NCBI RefSeq assembly: GCF_014643535.1
Contig: NZ_BMJQ01000003.1
Location: forward strand, 454,502 to 518,501
Length of the DNA stretch: 64,000 bases
Direction of reading: 5' to 3'
Source: Aliidongia dinghuensis
GTDB taxonomy: Bacteria > Pseudomonadota > Alphaproteobacteria > ATCC43930 > CGMCC-115725
Made by a program: the position numbers and the translations under genes. Shown here in pieces: positions 25,938 through 34,120 of the stretch; positions within the stretch are counted from its first letter, which is position 1, and each line of letters starts with the position of its first letter. Below the pieces are notes generated by a model. That model ran no database searches. It worked only from the letters and a program-made list of their open reading frames with translations, and was not told the origin of the DNA.

Positions 25938-28876
25938 TCCGCGCGGCACTCGCGGTTCTTCTGGCGCTCCTCTGGCCACTGGCTGCAGCCACGGCCGAGG
26001 AGCCGCCGCAGACGCCCTACCTGCGCATCGAGGCGGGCGGCCATACCGGCGCCATTCCGCGCCTGGCGGTCGACGCCTCCGGCCACCTGATGGCGAGCGC
26101 CGGCTTCGACAAGACGGTCCGGCTCTGGTCGCTGCCCGACGGGCGCGAGAAGGCCGTGCTGCGCCCACCGATCGGCCCGCGGGAGGAAGGCGAGATCTAT
26201 GCAGTCGCCCTCTCGCCCGACGGCCGCCGCGTGTTCGCCGGCGGCGCCACCGGCGGCAGCTGGGGCAACGGCTTTTCGATCTATGTGTTCGACGCGGACA
26301 AGAGCGTGCTCACGAGCCTCCTGCCCGGCCTGCCGGCGCCGGTCAGCGATCTCGCCGTCGCCCCCGACGGCACGCGGTTCGCGGCCGGCCTGATGCAGGG
26401 CGGCGTCCGGGTCTGGGACGCCACGAACGGCAAGTCGCTGTTCGAGGACCGGTCGATCGAGGGCCCGGTGCGCACGGTCTTGATCGACCGGCAGAACCGG
26501 CTCTATGCCGCCGCCGCGGACGGCAAGGTCCGGGTCTATGGCGCGGACGGCAAGAAGCTCGTCGAGGCACAGCCGGCCCCAGGCTTGAAGCCCTGGGGCT
26601 TGGCGCTCTCGCCCGATGGCGGGCTCCTGGGCGTTGCCTATGAGAATGCCGACAAGCAGGGCCGGCTGCGCGTCGACGTGCTGAACGCCCAGAGCCTGAA
26701 GCCTGTGTTCACGCCCGATACGACCGGCCTCAAGGGCTCGGGCCTGCTGGCGCTTGCCTGGGCCGCCGACGATCGCGGCGGCGTTCAGCTTCTGGCCGGC
26801 GGCTACGCCCGCAGCGACAAGGGCAGCGGCACCGGCAATGAGGCCGCCAACGTCTTGCGCCGCTGGAGCGACTTCGGACTGGGGCCTGCCGTCGACCTGC
26901 CGGCCGCGGGCGACACGATCCGGCACATTCTGGCCGTGCCCGGCGGCGGTGCCGTCTATGCGACCGAGGATCCGGGCTGGGGCCGCATCGGCGCGGATGG
27001 CAAGATTGCCCGCAAGCCGGAAGCGCCGCTTGTCGACCTGCGCCCGGCGCGCGGCGGCCGCTTCGCCGTCTCGGCCGACGGCCAGACGATCGAATTCTCG
27101 ACCGGCAAAGGCACGCTCCAGTTCGATGCCGCGAACCGGCAATTGACCAAGGCCGCGGACAATGCTCCGGGCCTCGCCGGACCACGGCTCACGGCACCGG
27201 GGCTCGCCCCGAGCGGCTGGCAGGATTCGAACGCCCCGCGGCTTGGGCCGGCCGCGGTCGCGCTCGACAAGGCGGAGTTCGCCCGCGCCCTCACCATCCT
27301 GCCGGGCGACGAGCGCGTGCTGATCGGCACGGACACGCATCTGCGCCTGGTCGGGCGCGACGGCAAGCCGATCGCCGCGGTCGAGGTGCCGGCCGCCGTC
27401 TGGGCGGTCAGTGCGAGCGCCGACGGCAAGGTCGCGATCGCCGCCCTGCTCGACGGCACGGTTCGCTGGTACGGGCTCGAGGCCACTGCGCCGCTCACCG
27501 AGCGCGCGGCGCTCTTCATCCATGGCGACGGCGCACGCTGGATCCTGTTCACGCCCGAAGGCCTGTTCGACCATGCCGACCGCGGCGGCGACGATTTGAT
27601 CGGCGTCCATCTGAACCGCGCCCACAATCAGCAGCCGGAATGGGTCAGCTCGTCCCAAGCCTATCGCACGCTCTATGCGCCGGCCGCGGTCCGCGCCCGG
27701 CTTGCCGGCGATCCCGGGCCGGCCCGCGCGCACCTGGCCGAACTCGGCGACATCCGCGGGCGCCTGGCCCGCCAGCCGACGGTCGAGGTCACCGGCGCCT
27801 GCGTGCCTGCCGCCGGCGGCTGCACGGCCGTCGCGTTCGGCGCGCGGCACGAGGCGGTGCTGCCGCCCGGCGCCGGCACGCTCCGGCTGCATCTGAAGCT
27901 GGGCGACCGCGGCCTCGGCGTGGGCGCCATCGATGCCTTCGTGAACGAGCGCAACGCCGGCCGCTTCCCATCGCCGCCCCTCGCCAGCAATGCCGGGACC
28001 GCCGATATCGACGTGCCGCTCGACCCCGGCCACGACATCGTCCAGATCCGCGCCTACGATGGCGGCAACAGCATCTTCGCCGAGACGCCGATCCTGGATT
28101 TCTCGAGCGCCGAGGAGGCGTCGGGCGACCAGCGCGGCACGCTCTACGTGCTGGCGATCGGCATCGATCGCTACGCGCTGCCGAACCTGGCGCTGCATTT
28201 CGCCGTGGCCGACGCGAAGACCTTCGCCGACAGCATCAAGCAGTCGTCCGCCCCGCTCTATAAGTCGGTCGATCTCACGCTCTTGACCGACCAGGAGGCG
28301 ACCAGGGCCGGCATCCTTGCCGCGTTCGAGCGCCTGGCCCATCTGGTGCGCAGCCGCGATACGTTCCTGTTCTATGTCGCGAGCCATGGTGTCGCGAGCG
28401 ACGATGCCCATCGTTTCCTGCTGGTGCCGCAGGACGTCGCCGACATCTCGTCCATGGGGGCACTGGCGCGCGGCGCCATCGACGAGACGACGCTCGTGAC
28501 CGCGCTCTCGCGCATCCAGGCACACGATGCGCTCCTGTTCCTCGACACCTGCCATTCCGGCACGGTGACGGCCGACGACCTCGCGAACGTCGGCCACGAG
28601 AGCGGCCGCTATATCCTGGCGGCGTCGAGCTCGGTGCAGGAGGCGCTCGACAGCTATGACAACCGGAACGGCGTCTTCGTTTATGCGTTGAACGAAGCAC
28701 TGCACGGCCGGGCCGGGCAGGACGCCGACGGCGACATCGGCGCGCTGGCGCTTGGGGAATATGTCTCCAAGCGCGTGGGCCAGCTGGCCCGGGAAAAGGG
28801 CCACGAGCAGGATGCCGAGTTCAAGGCGGCACAGAGCGAGCTCCGCTCCTTCCCGGTCGGCAAGATCCTGCATTGA
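25934..28876 (+). CDS. Exported WD40 repeat-caspase (peptidase C14) protein
   Basis: A 980-residue protein with a clear signal peptide (AVLLALLWPLAAATAEE), so it acts outside the cytoplasm. Residues about 30-700 form WD40/beta-propeller repeats, e.g. GHLMASAGFDKTVRLWSLPD and SPDGRRVFAGG. Residues about 735-980 are a caspase-like p20 domain: VLAIGIDRYALPNLALHFAV, catalytic His in YVASHGV (about residue 818) and catalytic Cys in LFLDTCHSGTV (about residue 873), giving an intact His-Cys dyad. Such orthocaspases normally cut after Arg/Lys. The TTG start overlaps the preceding lipoprotein stop. The substrate and the trigger read by the propeller are unknown. Confidence 0.88.
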   Translation: MIRAALAVLLALLWPLAAATAEEPPQTPYLRIEAGGHTGAIPRLAVDASGHLMASAGFDKTVRLWSLPDGREKAVLRPPIGPREEGEIYAVALSPDGRRVFAGGATGGSWGNGFSIYVFDADKSVLTSLLPGLPAPVSDLAVAPDGTRFAAGLMQGGVRVWDATNGKSLFEDRSIEGPVRTVLIDRQNRLYAAAADGKVRVYGADGKKLVEAQPAPGLKPWGLALSPDGGLLGVAYENADKQGRLRVDVLNAQSLKPVFTPDTTGLKGSGLLALAWAADDRGGVQLLAGGYARSDKGSGTGNEAANVLRRWSDFGLGPAVDLPAAGDTIRHILAVPGGGAVYATEDPGWGRIGADGKIARKPEAPLVDLRPARGGRFAVSADGQTIEFSTGKGTLQFDAANRQLTKAADNAPGLAGPRLTAPGLAPSGWQDSNAPRLGPAAVALDKAEFARALTILPGDERVLIGTDTHLRLVGRDGKPIAAVEVPAAVWAVSASADGKVAIAALLDGTVRWYGLEATAPLTERAALFIHGDGARWILFTPEGLFDHADRGGDDLIGVHLNRAHNQQPEWVSSSQAYRTLYAPAAVRARLAGDPGPARAHLAELGDIRGRLARQPTVEVTGACVPAAGGCTAVAFGARHEAVLPPGAGTLRLHLKLGDRGLGVGAIDAFVNERNAGRFPSPPLASNAGTADIDVPLDPGHDIVQIRAYDGGNSIFAETPILDFSSAEEASGDQRGTLYVLAIGIDRYALPNLALHFAVADAKTFADSIKQSSAPLYKSVDLTLLTDQEATRAGILAAFERLAHLVRSRDTFLFYVASHGVASDDAHRFLLVPQDVADISSMGALARGAIDETTLVTALSRIQAHDALLFLDTCHSGTVTADDLANVGHESGRYILAASSSVQEALDSYDNRNGVFVYALNEALHGRAGQDADGDIGALALGEYVSKRVGQLAREKGHEQDAEFKAAQSELRSFPVGKILH

Positions 28877-28890
28877 GGGGAAGATACGGT

Positions 28891-29424
28891 ATGACGAAGC
28901 GAGGCATCATCCTTCCGGCCACGATTCTTGCGCCCGCCTTGGCGGTACTGGTCTCCGGCGCCGCGCGCGCGTCGGATATCCCGCTCGACACCGGGCTCTG
29001 GGAGATGCAGGTGACGACGACCATCGCCGGCATCACGATCCCGCCGGCGATGCAGGAGAAGATGAAGAAGCTGGGCGTCAACCCGCCGGGCGGCACGCCG
29101 ACGTCGAGCACCCGCCAGATGTGCGTGACCGATGAGACGCTCGCCCGGTTCGGCGAGCCGAACCAGGGCGGCAAATGCCGTCAGGAGAACGTCCAGCGCA
29201 GCGCCAAGGGCCTGTCGTTCGACCTCGTGTGCGAAAGCCCGCAGAACAACGGCCACGGCCATGTCGACGTGGTGTTCGACGACCGGACCCACGTCCATGG
29301 CACGGTGAAGATGTCGGGCGTCCGTACCGACAGCTCGGGCAACACCATCCCCCTGTCGGTTGACGCGACCCAGACCGGCCACTGGGTATCGACCGACTGC
29401 GGCTCGGTCAAGCCGATGAACTGA
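28891..29424 (+). CDS. DUF3617 family exported protein
   Basis: A 177-residue protein with a signal peptide (LAPALAVLVSGAARAS) and the DUF3617 layout: PLDTGLWEMQVTTTIAG, a CVTDETLARF segment, then paired cysteines in GGKCRQEN and FDLVCES and a final STDCGS. The four cysteines probably form two periplasmic disulfides. DUF3617 proteins have no established function. The ATG at 28891 has GGGGAAG upstream and lies 14 bp after the caspase gene, so it may share that transcript. Confidence 0.85.
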   Translation: MTKRGIILPATILAPALAVLVSGAARASDIPLDTGLWEMQVTTTIAGITIPPAMQEKMKKLGVNPPGGTPTSSTRQMCVTDETLARFGEPNQGGKCRQENVQRSAKGLSFDLVCESPQNNGHGHVDVVFDDRTHVHGTVKMSGVRTDSSGNTIPLSVDATQTGHWVSTDCGSVKPMN

Positions 29425-29440
29425 CCCGCCGAACTGACCT

Positions 29441-29458
29441 CGTAACTGGCCGGTTACG
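29441..29458. promoter_or_regulatory. Near-perfect 18-bp palindrome, probable TetR operator
   Basis: CGTAACTGGCCGGTTACG is palindromic except for one base pair. It lies 46 bp before the start of the TetR gene and 16 bp after the DUF3617 stop. The size and place fit autoregulation by the downstream TetR protein. No T-tract follows, which argues against a terminator. Confidence 0.55.
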
Positions 29459-29503
29459 GGCGCCCTTGCACCGGCGGCGGCTTGCGGTCACGGTGTCGGG
29501 ACC

Positions 29504-30172
29504 ATGACGAGCCTGCTCGACACACCGCCTGACGTCGCCTCCCCGGAGCCCGAGGCGCCGCAGCGCCATGCGGCGCAGCGCGGGCGCATCCTCGACGCGG
29601 CCCTCGCAGAGTTCGCCGAGCGAGGTTTCGCCGGCGCGCGGGTCGATGCGATCGCCGAGCGGTCCGGCATCAACAAGCGCCTCATCTATGCCTATGTCGG
29701 CAACAAGGAGGCGCTGTGGCTCGCCGTGCTCGAGCGGGTCTACGAGGAAATGCGCCTCAAGGAGCGCGCACTCGACCTGATGCGCCTCGAACCTGAGGAC
29801 GGCATGGTGGCACTGGTGCGCTTCAATTTCCGCTACCACGCCGACCATCCGGAGTTCCTGGCGCTTCTGAACGACGAGAACCTGCAGCGCGGCCGGAACC
29901 TGCAGCGCTCGACCCGCGTGCGCGAGATGTATTCGCCGCTGCTGGCCATGCTCGGCGACCTGCTCGCGCGCGGCGAGGCCAAGGGCGTATTCCGCCCCGG
30001 CGTCGACCCGATGCAGCTCTATATCTCGATCGCGGCCTTGAGCTATTTCTACTGCTCCAACATCCACACGCTCTCCGCCATCTTCGGCCGCCCGCTCGCT
30101 GCCCCCGACGAGATGCGGACGCGCGAGCAGCATGTGGTGGCGGTGGTGATGGGCTATTTGCGGGCGGCGTGA
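29504..30172 (+). CDS. TetR family transcriptional regulator
   Basis: A 222-residue TetR protein. The N-terminal helix-turn-helix (about residues 25-70) reads GRILDAALAEFAERGFAGAR, VDAIAERSGINKRLIYAYVG and NKEALW. The C-terminal ligand domain resembles the TetR_C group common in fatty-acid/xenobiotic regulators (FRYHADHPEFLALLNDENL). Target genes are unknown; the palindrome just upstream suggests autoregulation. The next gene is convergent. Confidence 0.88.
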   Translation: MTSLLDTPPDVASPEPEAPQRHAAQRGRILDAALAEFAERGFAGARVDAIAERSGINKRLIYAYVGNKEALWLAVLERVYEEMRLKERALDLMRLEPEDGMVALVRFNFRYHADHPEFLALLNDENLQRGRNLQRSTRVREMYSPLLAMLGDLLARGEAKGVFRPGVDPMQLYISIAALSYFYCSNIHTLSAIFGRPLAAPDEMRTREQHVVAVVMGYLRAA

Positions 30173-30212
30173 GGCGCCGGGCACCTGACGATTTGGTGAG
30201 GGCCGGCAGCGG

Positions 30213-31250
30213 TCACGCCCCCATCATTTCGAACGCAGGGTGATCGAATGCGAGCGCCGCCAGCACGTCCCTGGCATCCAGGATCGCGCCGGGCGCGTGT
30301 GCCCCCACACTGCTGAACTTGCCCTCGAGCAGGCGCTCGGCCACCTCACAGACGAGCGGCGCCGAAAAGGCGTAGATGTCCCGTCCGCGCGCGGCGATAC
30401 GGCGGCTCTCTCCAGCGCGCTTCACGACGGCATCGACCACGAAGCGCTGCGGCGAGCGTCCCGTCGCATCCGCCGGCTGCGGGGCCGGCGTCGCCGGATC
30501 GCGGATATCGCTGAGCGCGATGCGGCTCAGATAGGTGTGGAGCTCGGCCGTCTTCACATGCCGCGCGATCAGGATGATCTCGGAAAACGGCAGTTCGACC
30601 ACGGCCTGACGGCCGAGCGGATCGCCGAACTCCCAATGCTTCTCGGCAGCAGGCAACGGGAGGGGCGCCAGTTGTCCGCCGGTGACCACCAGGCGCCGCG
30701 CAGTGTTCCGCTCGCCCGTGATGCGCGTGCCGCGCGTCGGATGCCAGCTGTCGAGACCGATCATGATCTCGATCGCCTCTGCGCTGTCCCAGTCGCCGAG
30801 CGCGGCCGTGACGAGCAGATCGGCGAAACCGCCGTAGAATCCCATGGCAGGCATGACAACGACGCCCGCATCGCGCGCGGCGGCATCGTAATTGTCGAGC
30901 ACGGCCCGCGCACTCGGCTGCTCGGCAGTGACGTCGAGATAATGGATGCGGGCGCGCAACGCCGCGGACACCACGGCGCCCGCCGTGTCGAGAAAGGGGC
31001 CTGCGCAATTGATGACCGCCCAGGCGCCATCAAGCGCCCGATCAAGCGACGCCGCATCATCGACCGATGCCCGGCGGCAGACGATCCCCTGGTCGTGGAA
31101 GTTTGCGTCGAGTGCCGCCGCGTCGCGGCCAATTGCGATCGGCGCGATCCCGCGGCGCTGCAATTCCGCGACAACGAAGCGACCCGTGTGCCCCGTGGCA
31201 CCGACGACCGCTACGGCCGGTCCGGTCGCTCGCCTGCTGTTCGTGCTCAT
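30213..31250 (-). CDS. Saccharopine-dehydrogenase-like NAD(P)-binding oxidoreductase
   Basis: A 345-residue Rossmann protein. VAVVGATGHTGRFVVAEL at residues about 13-30 is the dinucleotide-binding loop (GxTGxTG), followed by VINCAGPFLDTAG and IHYLDVTAEQ, as in the saccharopine-dehydrogenase/trans-acting enoyl-reductase group. Many members act on unknown substrates, so the reaction is not assigned. It is divergent from a TetR gene, with a perfect operator-like inverted repeat close to its start, so it is the likely target of that repressor. Confidence 0.82.
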   Translation of the reverse strand: MSTNSRRATGPAVAVVGATGHTGRFVVAELQRRGIAPIAIGRDAAALDANFHDQGIVCRRASVDDAASLDRALDGAWAVINCAGPFLDTAGAVVSAALRARIHYLDVTAEQPSARAVLDNYDAAARDAGVVVMPAMGFYGGFADLLVTAALGDWDSAEAIEIMIGLDSWHPTRGTRITGERNTARRLVVTGGQLAPLPLPAAEKHWEFGDPLGRQAVVELPFSEIILIARHVKTAELHTYLSRIALSDIRDPATPAPQPADATGRSPQRFVVDAVVKRAGESRRIAARGRDIYAFSAPLVCEVAERLLEGKFSSVGAHAPGAILDARDVLAALAFDHPAFEMMGA

Positions 31251-31260
31251 TCTTGCCTCT

Positions 31261-31309
31261 CACGCTACAGACCTGTTTGTTCTATCGATACGTACAGGTC
31301 TGTAGCGTG
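31261..31309. promoter_or_regulatory. Perfect 16-bp inverted repeat, TetR operator between divergent genes
   Basis: Arms CACGCTACAGACCTGT (31261-31276) and ACAGGTCTGTAGCGTG (31294-31309) are exact complements with a 17-bp spacer that includes TTCTATCGATACGT. Each arm also contains a near-palindrome of its own (ACAGACCTGT), so two TetR dimers could bind. It lies between the oxidoreductase start (31250) and the TetR start (31350) and should overlap both promoters. Confidence 0.8.
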
Positions 31310-31349
31310 TCAAGCATGGATGTGCTAAAGAGCCGATCGGGAGACACCA

Positions 31350-31949
31350 ATGCCGAAGACCGCCGTGATTTCAGACGCTCACAGCACCGCCGACGTCCGG
31401 GCGCGAATTCTCGAAACCGCGAGCATGTTGTTCTACCGGCACGGCGTGCGGGCGGTCGGCGTCGATCTCGTCGTCGAGAAGGCCGGCGTGGCCAAGACGA
31501 GCCTCTACCGGCATTTCGGGACCAAGGACGATCTCGTCGCCGCTTTTCTCGAGCGCGAGGACGAGGATTTCTGGGGGACCTGGGATCGCGTCGCCGACCG
31601 GCATCGCGACGATGCCATGGCCGAACTGGGCGCTCACCTCCAATGGATCGGCGAACGGGTCGGGCGCACCAATTACCGCGGCTGTCCGCAGATCAACGTT
31701 GCCGCGGAATTCCCCGAGATCGACCATCCGGCGCGGAAGGTGGCCGCCGCCCACAAGCGCCAGATGCGCCTGCGGCTGAAAGCCATTGCGGAGCGACTGG
31801 GCGTCGCCCGCCCGGATGAACTTGCCGGCCAGCTTGCGGTACTCATCAACGGCGCTTTTGTGAGCTCACAGCTCTTCGAACCCGGCGAGTCGACGCCCCT
31901 GCTCCGCCGCGCGGCGCAGGCGCTGATCGAGGCAAGCCGCTACATCTAA
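31350..31949 (+). CDS. TetR family transcriptional regulator
   Basis: A 199-residue TetR protein. The helix-turn-helix (about residues 18-63) reads ARILETASMLFYRHGVRAVG, VDLVVEKAGVAKTSLYRHFG and TKDDLV. The C-terminal part, RGCPQINVAAEFPEIDHP, matches the TetR_C type of many oxidoreductase-linked repressors. It is divergent from the saccharopine-dehydrogenase-like gene with a perfect inverted repeat between them; repression of that gene and of itself is the simplest reading. Confidence 0.9.
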   Translation: MPKTAVISDAHSTADVRARILETASMLFYRHGVRAVGVDLVVEKAGVAKTSLYRHFGTKDDLVAAFLEREDEDFWGTWDRVADRHRDDAMAELGAHLQWIGERVGRTNYRGCPQINVAAEFPEIDHPARKVAAAHKRQMRLRLKAIAERLGVARPDELAGQLAVLINGAFVSSQLFEPGESTPLLRRAAQALIEASRYI

Positions 31950-32029
31950 GGGGTGACGCCATAGAAAGGACAGGAATTCACGCTAAGCTGACAAAACGAG
32001 AATTCAGGCTGCGATCGCATGAGGGCGCG

Positions 32030-32674
32030 CTAACCATAACAGCATAGCACCCGGTCGGAAGTGATCCCGAAGCCACAAAAACCACCATCTATCCTGATCT
32101 GGATGATGCGATTTTCCCGAACTCCAGCGTTGATAAGCATTTTTATGTATTCGCTATAAAAATCAAAATCATTCAGGTTGGAGTGAGCATAGATCACGTA
32201 TGCTTGATGGACAGGTATCTTGAGATGGGCGAGCGCCTTCTCGATATCGCCATCTTCTCCATCCGACTTTTTTTCTTCGGTTGCAGCGCTCGTGCGCGAA
32301 GGCCTCAGTATGCCTCCTGGCGCATGGTGAACATAAGCTCTAGTTCCAAAATTGGTCCCGTCCACATAGATGACTGACGCGCAGCTATTCAGCGGCCCAG
32401 CGACAAGGGACTTATCGTCCCCGGCAGCCCTTCCGACGGCGTTGCCCTGCGCTACGAGTTGAAACCCGGTAGGAGGGAGTGGAAAGTCGACGGAGCTCAT
32501 CGCGTTCTCTGCCAGATAAGCGACGAGGTCCTCGGGCGTTCTCCCGTGAACGACACCATTTGTTGGTCGTGTTACCGTCTCCATGCGGGTGGAGCCGTCT
32601 ACCGTTCGAACCGTCTTCTGAAATGTTACCTGCTTCGGAGCCTGTATCGTATGCCCGCCGATCCTCTTCCACAT
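32030..32674 (-). CDS. Orphan protein with possible CheD/CNF1-like deamidase core
   Basis: A 214-residue protein with no signal peptide or membrane helix and lower GC than its neighbours. I do not recognise it as a named family. Residues 95-119 read LNSCASVIYVDG then GTRAYVHHAPGG. The LxSC Cys (98) followed by His 116/117 resembles the LGSC...H core of CheD and the catalytic Cys-His of CNF1/BLF1 glutamine deamidases, where the two are 12-17 residues apart. The C-terminus (YSEYIKMLINAGVRENRI) is helical and ends with a Cys-rich GFCG...LCCYG. It stands alone on the minus strand in a degenerate region. A deamidase or effector role is an inference only. Confidence 0.6.
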   Translation of the reverse strand: MWKRIGGHTIQAPKQVTFQKTVRTVDGSTRMETVTRPTNGVVHGRTPEDLVAYLAENAMSSVDFPLPPTGFQLVAQGNAVGRAAGDDKSLVAGPLNSCASVIYVDGTNFGTRAYVHHAPGGILRPSRTSAATEEKKSDGEDGDIEKALAHLKIPVHQAYVIYAHSNLNDFDFYSEYIKMLINAGVRENRIIQIRIDGGFCGFGITSDRVLCCYG

Positions 32675-32759
32675 GGCCGCCCTCGTCGAACAAATCGATG
32701 GTGCACGATGTCGATCGTCCGATGCAGATCATCATGCCGACCAGAGAAGCCTGACACAA

Positions 32760-33008
32760 TCAGAGCGAGAATGCGGTGTGAATACGATCACCTAATTGTC
32801 TCTCGATAGCGCTTCCATGAACACCTTCGAGGACCTTCTTGCCCTTCCGCCAAGGAAATAGTCCGTGATCATCGCGCCATGATGGTGACGGCAAGCCTGC
32901 CACTGTGATCTGTCTCATCGAATATGCGCCGACGCTGATGACTTCGCGCCCGTCTCGATTAATCTGCGCCGGGTCGCCCCCAATTCGAGCCAGCCGCCGC
33001 CGCTGGTC
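32760..33008 (-). pseudogene. Short open frame, possible decayed gene
   Basis: An 82-codon open frame (stop to stop) with protein-like sequence (GDPAQINRDGREVISVGAYS, then GLFPWRKGKKVLEGVHG) but no convincing start; an ATG at 32918 would give 52 residues. It lies 86 bp upstream of the orphan deamidase-like gene on the same strand and in the same lower-GC patch. A 13-bp tandem duplication (AGAATCTCGCGCC twice) lies just upstream near 33035-33060. It may be the 3' remnant of a larger gene. The rest of 32675-33130 holds no other gene that I can support. Confidence 0.3.
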
Positions 33009-33130
33009 TCATGGAATTTGAGCCGATGCGGTCCAGAATCTCGCGCCAGAATCTCGCGCCGGAGCGCAGTTGATCTCAAGCCGCTATACTTAGGCTAAGC
33101 TGTTTGTCTTGATATCCCGCAAGGTAGTCG

Positions 33131-34006
33131 ATGGCTTCTCTCATGCAACGGCCGGCAACTCTCCGGGCTTCTCCGTCCGGCGCGATCATTCTGTCGAGCG
33201 AAGGCCACGGCTGGGCGGGCCTCCATTGCGAGTTGCGCCGGGTCGAGCCGGGACTCACAAGGGTCCCCGGCTCGGCCTGGCATCGGCTCGGCATCCATTT
33301 CGGGCCGGCGGTCAATGCCGATTGCCGCTGCGACGGGCAGAGGCACCGAAGGGTGCAGGCCCATGGCGATATCGACCTCGTGCCGGCCGGGCTCGACGGC
33401 GAATGGGCGGATGATCGCCCCTGCACCATCTTCCGTATCTCGCTGAGCCCGATGCTGCTGGCACGGGCGGCCGATGAATCCAGCCTCAACAGCGGTCGAG
33501 CGATTCTGGCGCCTCGCTTCCAGATGCGCGACGAGCGCATCGAGCATATCGCCTGGGCGCTCAAGGCGGAGTTGGAGGCGCCGGCGCCCTCCGGCCGCCT
33601 CTATGCGGAAAGCCTGGGGATCGCGCTTGCGGCGCGCCTCGCCGAGGGCGCCGGCGTGCGGCCGCTTGTCTCTTCCGGCGAGCTGACCCCGCGGCAGCGT
33701 CGGATCCTTGTCGAGTTCATCGAGAACAACCTCGACCGGGAACTCGGCCTTGCCGAGCTCGCAGCCGTGGCCGGGCTCAGTTTGACGCAGCTCAAGCTCC
33801 TGTTCCGGCAGACCATGGGTCAGCCGGTCCACGGCTATGTGATTGCGCGCCGGGTCGAGCGTGCGCGGGCCCTGCTCGCCGGCGGCCAGATGGCGATCGC
33901 CCAAGCGGCGCTGGCGGCGGGCTTCGCCCATCAGAGCCATCTGGCACATTGGATGAGACGCCTGTTGGGCGTGAGCCCGCGCGAACTCATCCGGCAGTCG
34001 CGATGA
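33131..34006 (+). CDS. AraC family transcriptional regulator
   Basis: A 291-residue AraC/XylS protein. The C-terminal 100 residues hold two helix-turn-helices: LAELAAVAGLSLTQLKLLFR and AIAQAALAAGFAHQSHLAHW, with RLLGVSPRELIR at the end as usual. The N-terminal part resembles the cupin-like sensor of AraC proteins (GDIDLVPAGLDGEWADD). It lies 114 bp upstream of an NmrA-like oxidoreductase on the same strand and may control it. Confidence 0.9.
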   Translation: MASLMQRPATLRASPSGAIILSSEGHGWAGLHCELRRVEPGLTRVPGSAWHRLGIHFGPAVNADCRCDGQRHRRVQAHGDIDLVPAGLDGEWADDRPCTIFRISLSPMLLARAADESSLNSGRAILAPRFQMRDERIEHIAWALKAELEAPAPSGRLYAESLGIALAARLAEGAGVRPLVSSGELTPRQRRILVEFIENNLDRELGLAELAAVAGLSLTQLKLLFRQTMGQPVHGYVIARRVERARALLAGGQMAIAQAALAAGFAHQSHLAHWMRRLLGVSPRELIRQSR

Positions 34007-34120
34007 GCGGGCAGCCCGATTTTCCCGGCTGAATCTGCTCAAGATCGGGCCGCCTCTGCGCGACCGGCCCGCGGCTGCCAGGCATCCTCGTCCGGTATCA
34101 TCAAGGGCGGAGAGACGAGG

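Noticed and set aside
25748..28873. A 1,041-codon minus-strand frame opposite the WD40-caspase gene
   Set aside because: Shadow frame; the plus strand shows signal peptide, WD40 motifs and the caspase dyad.
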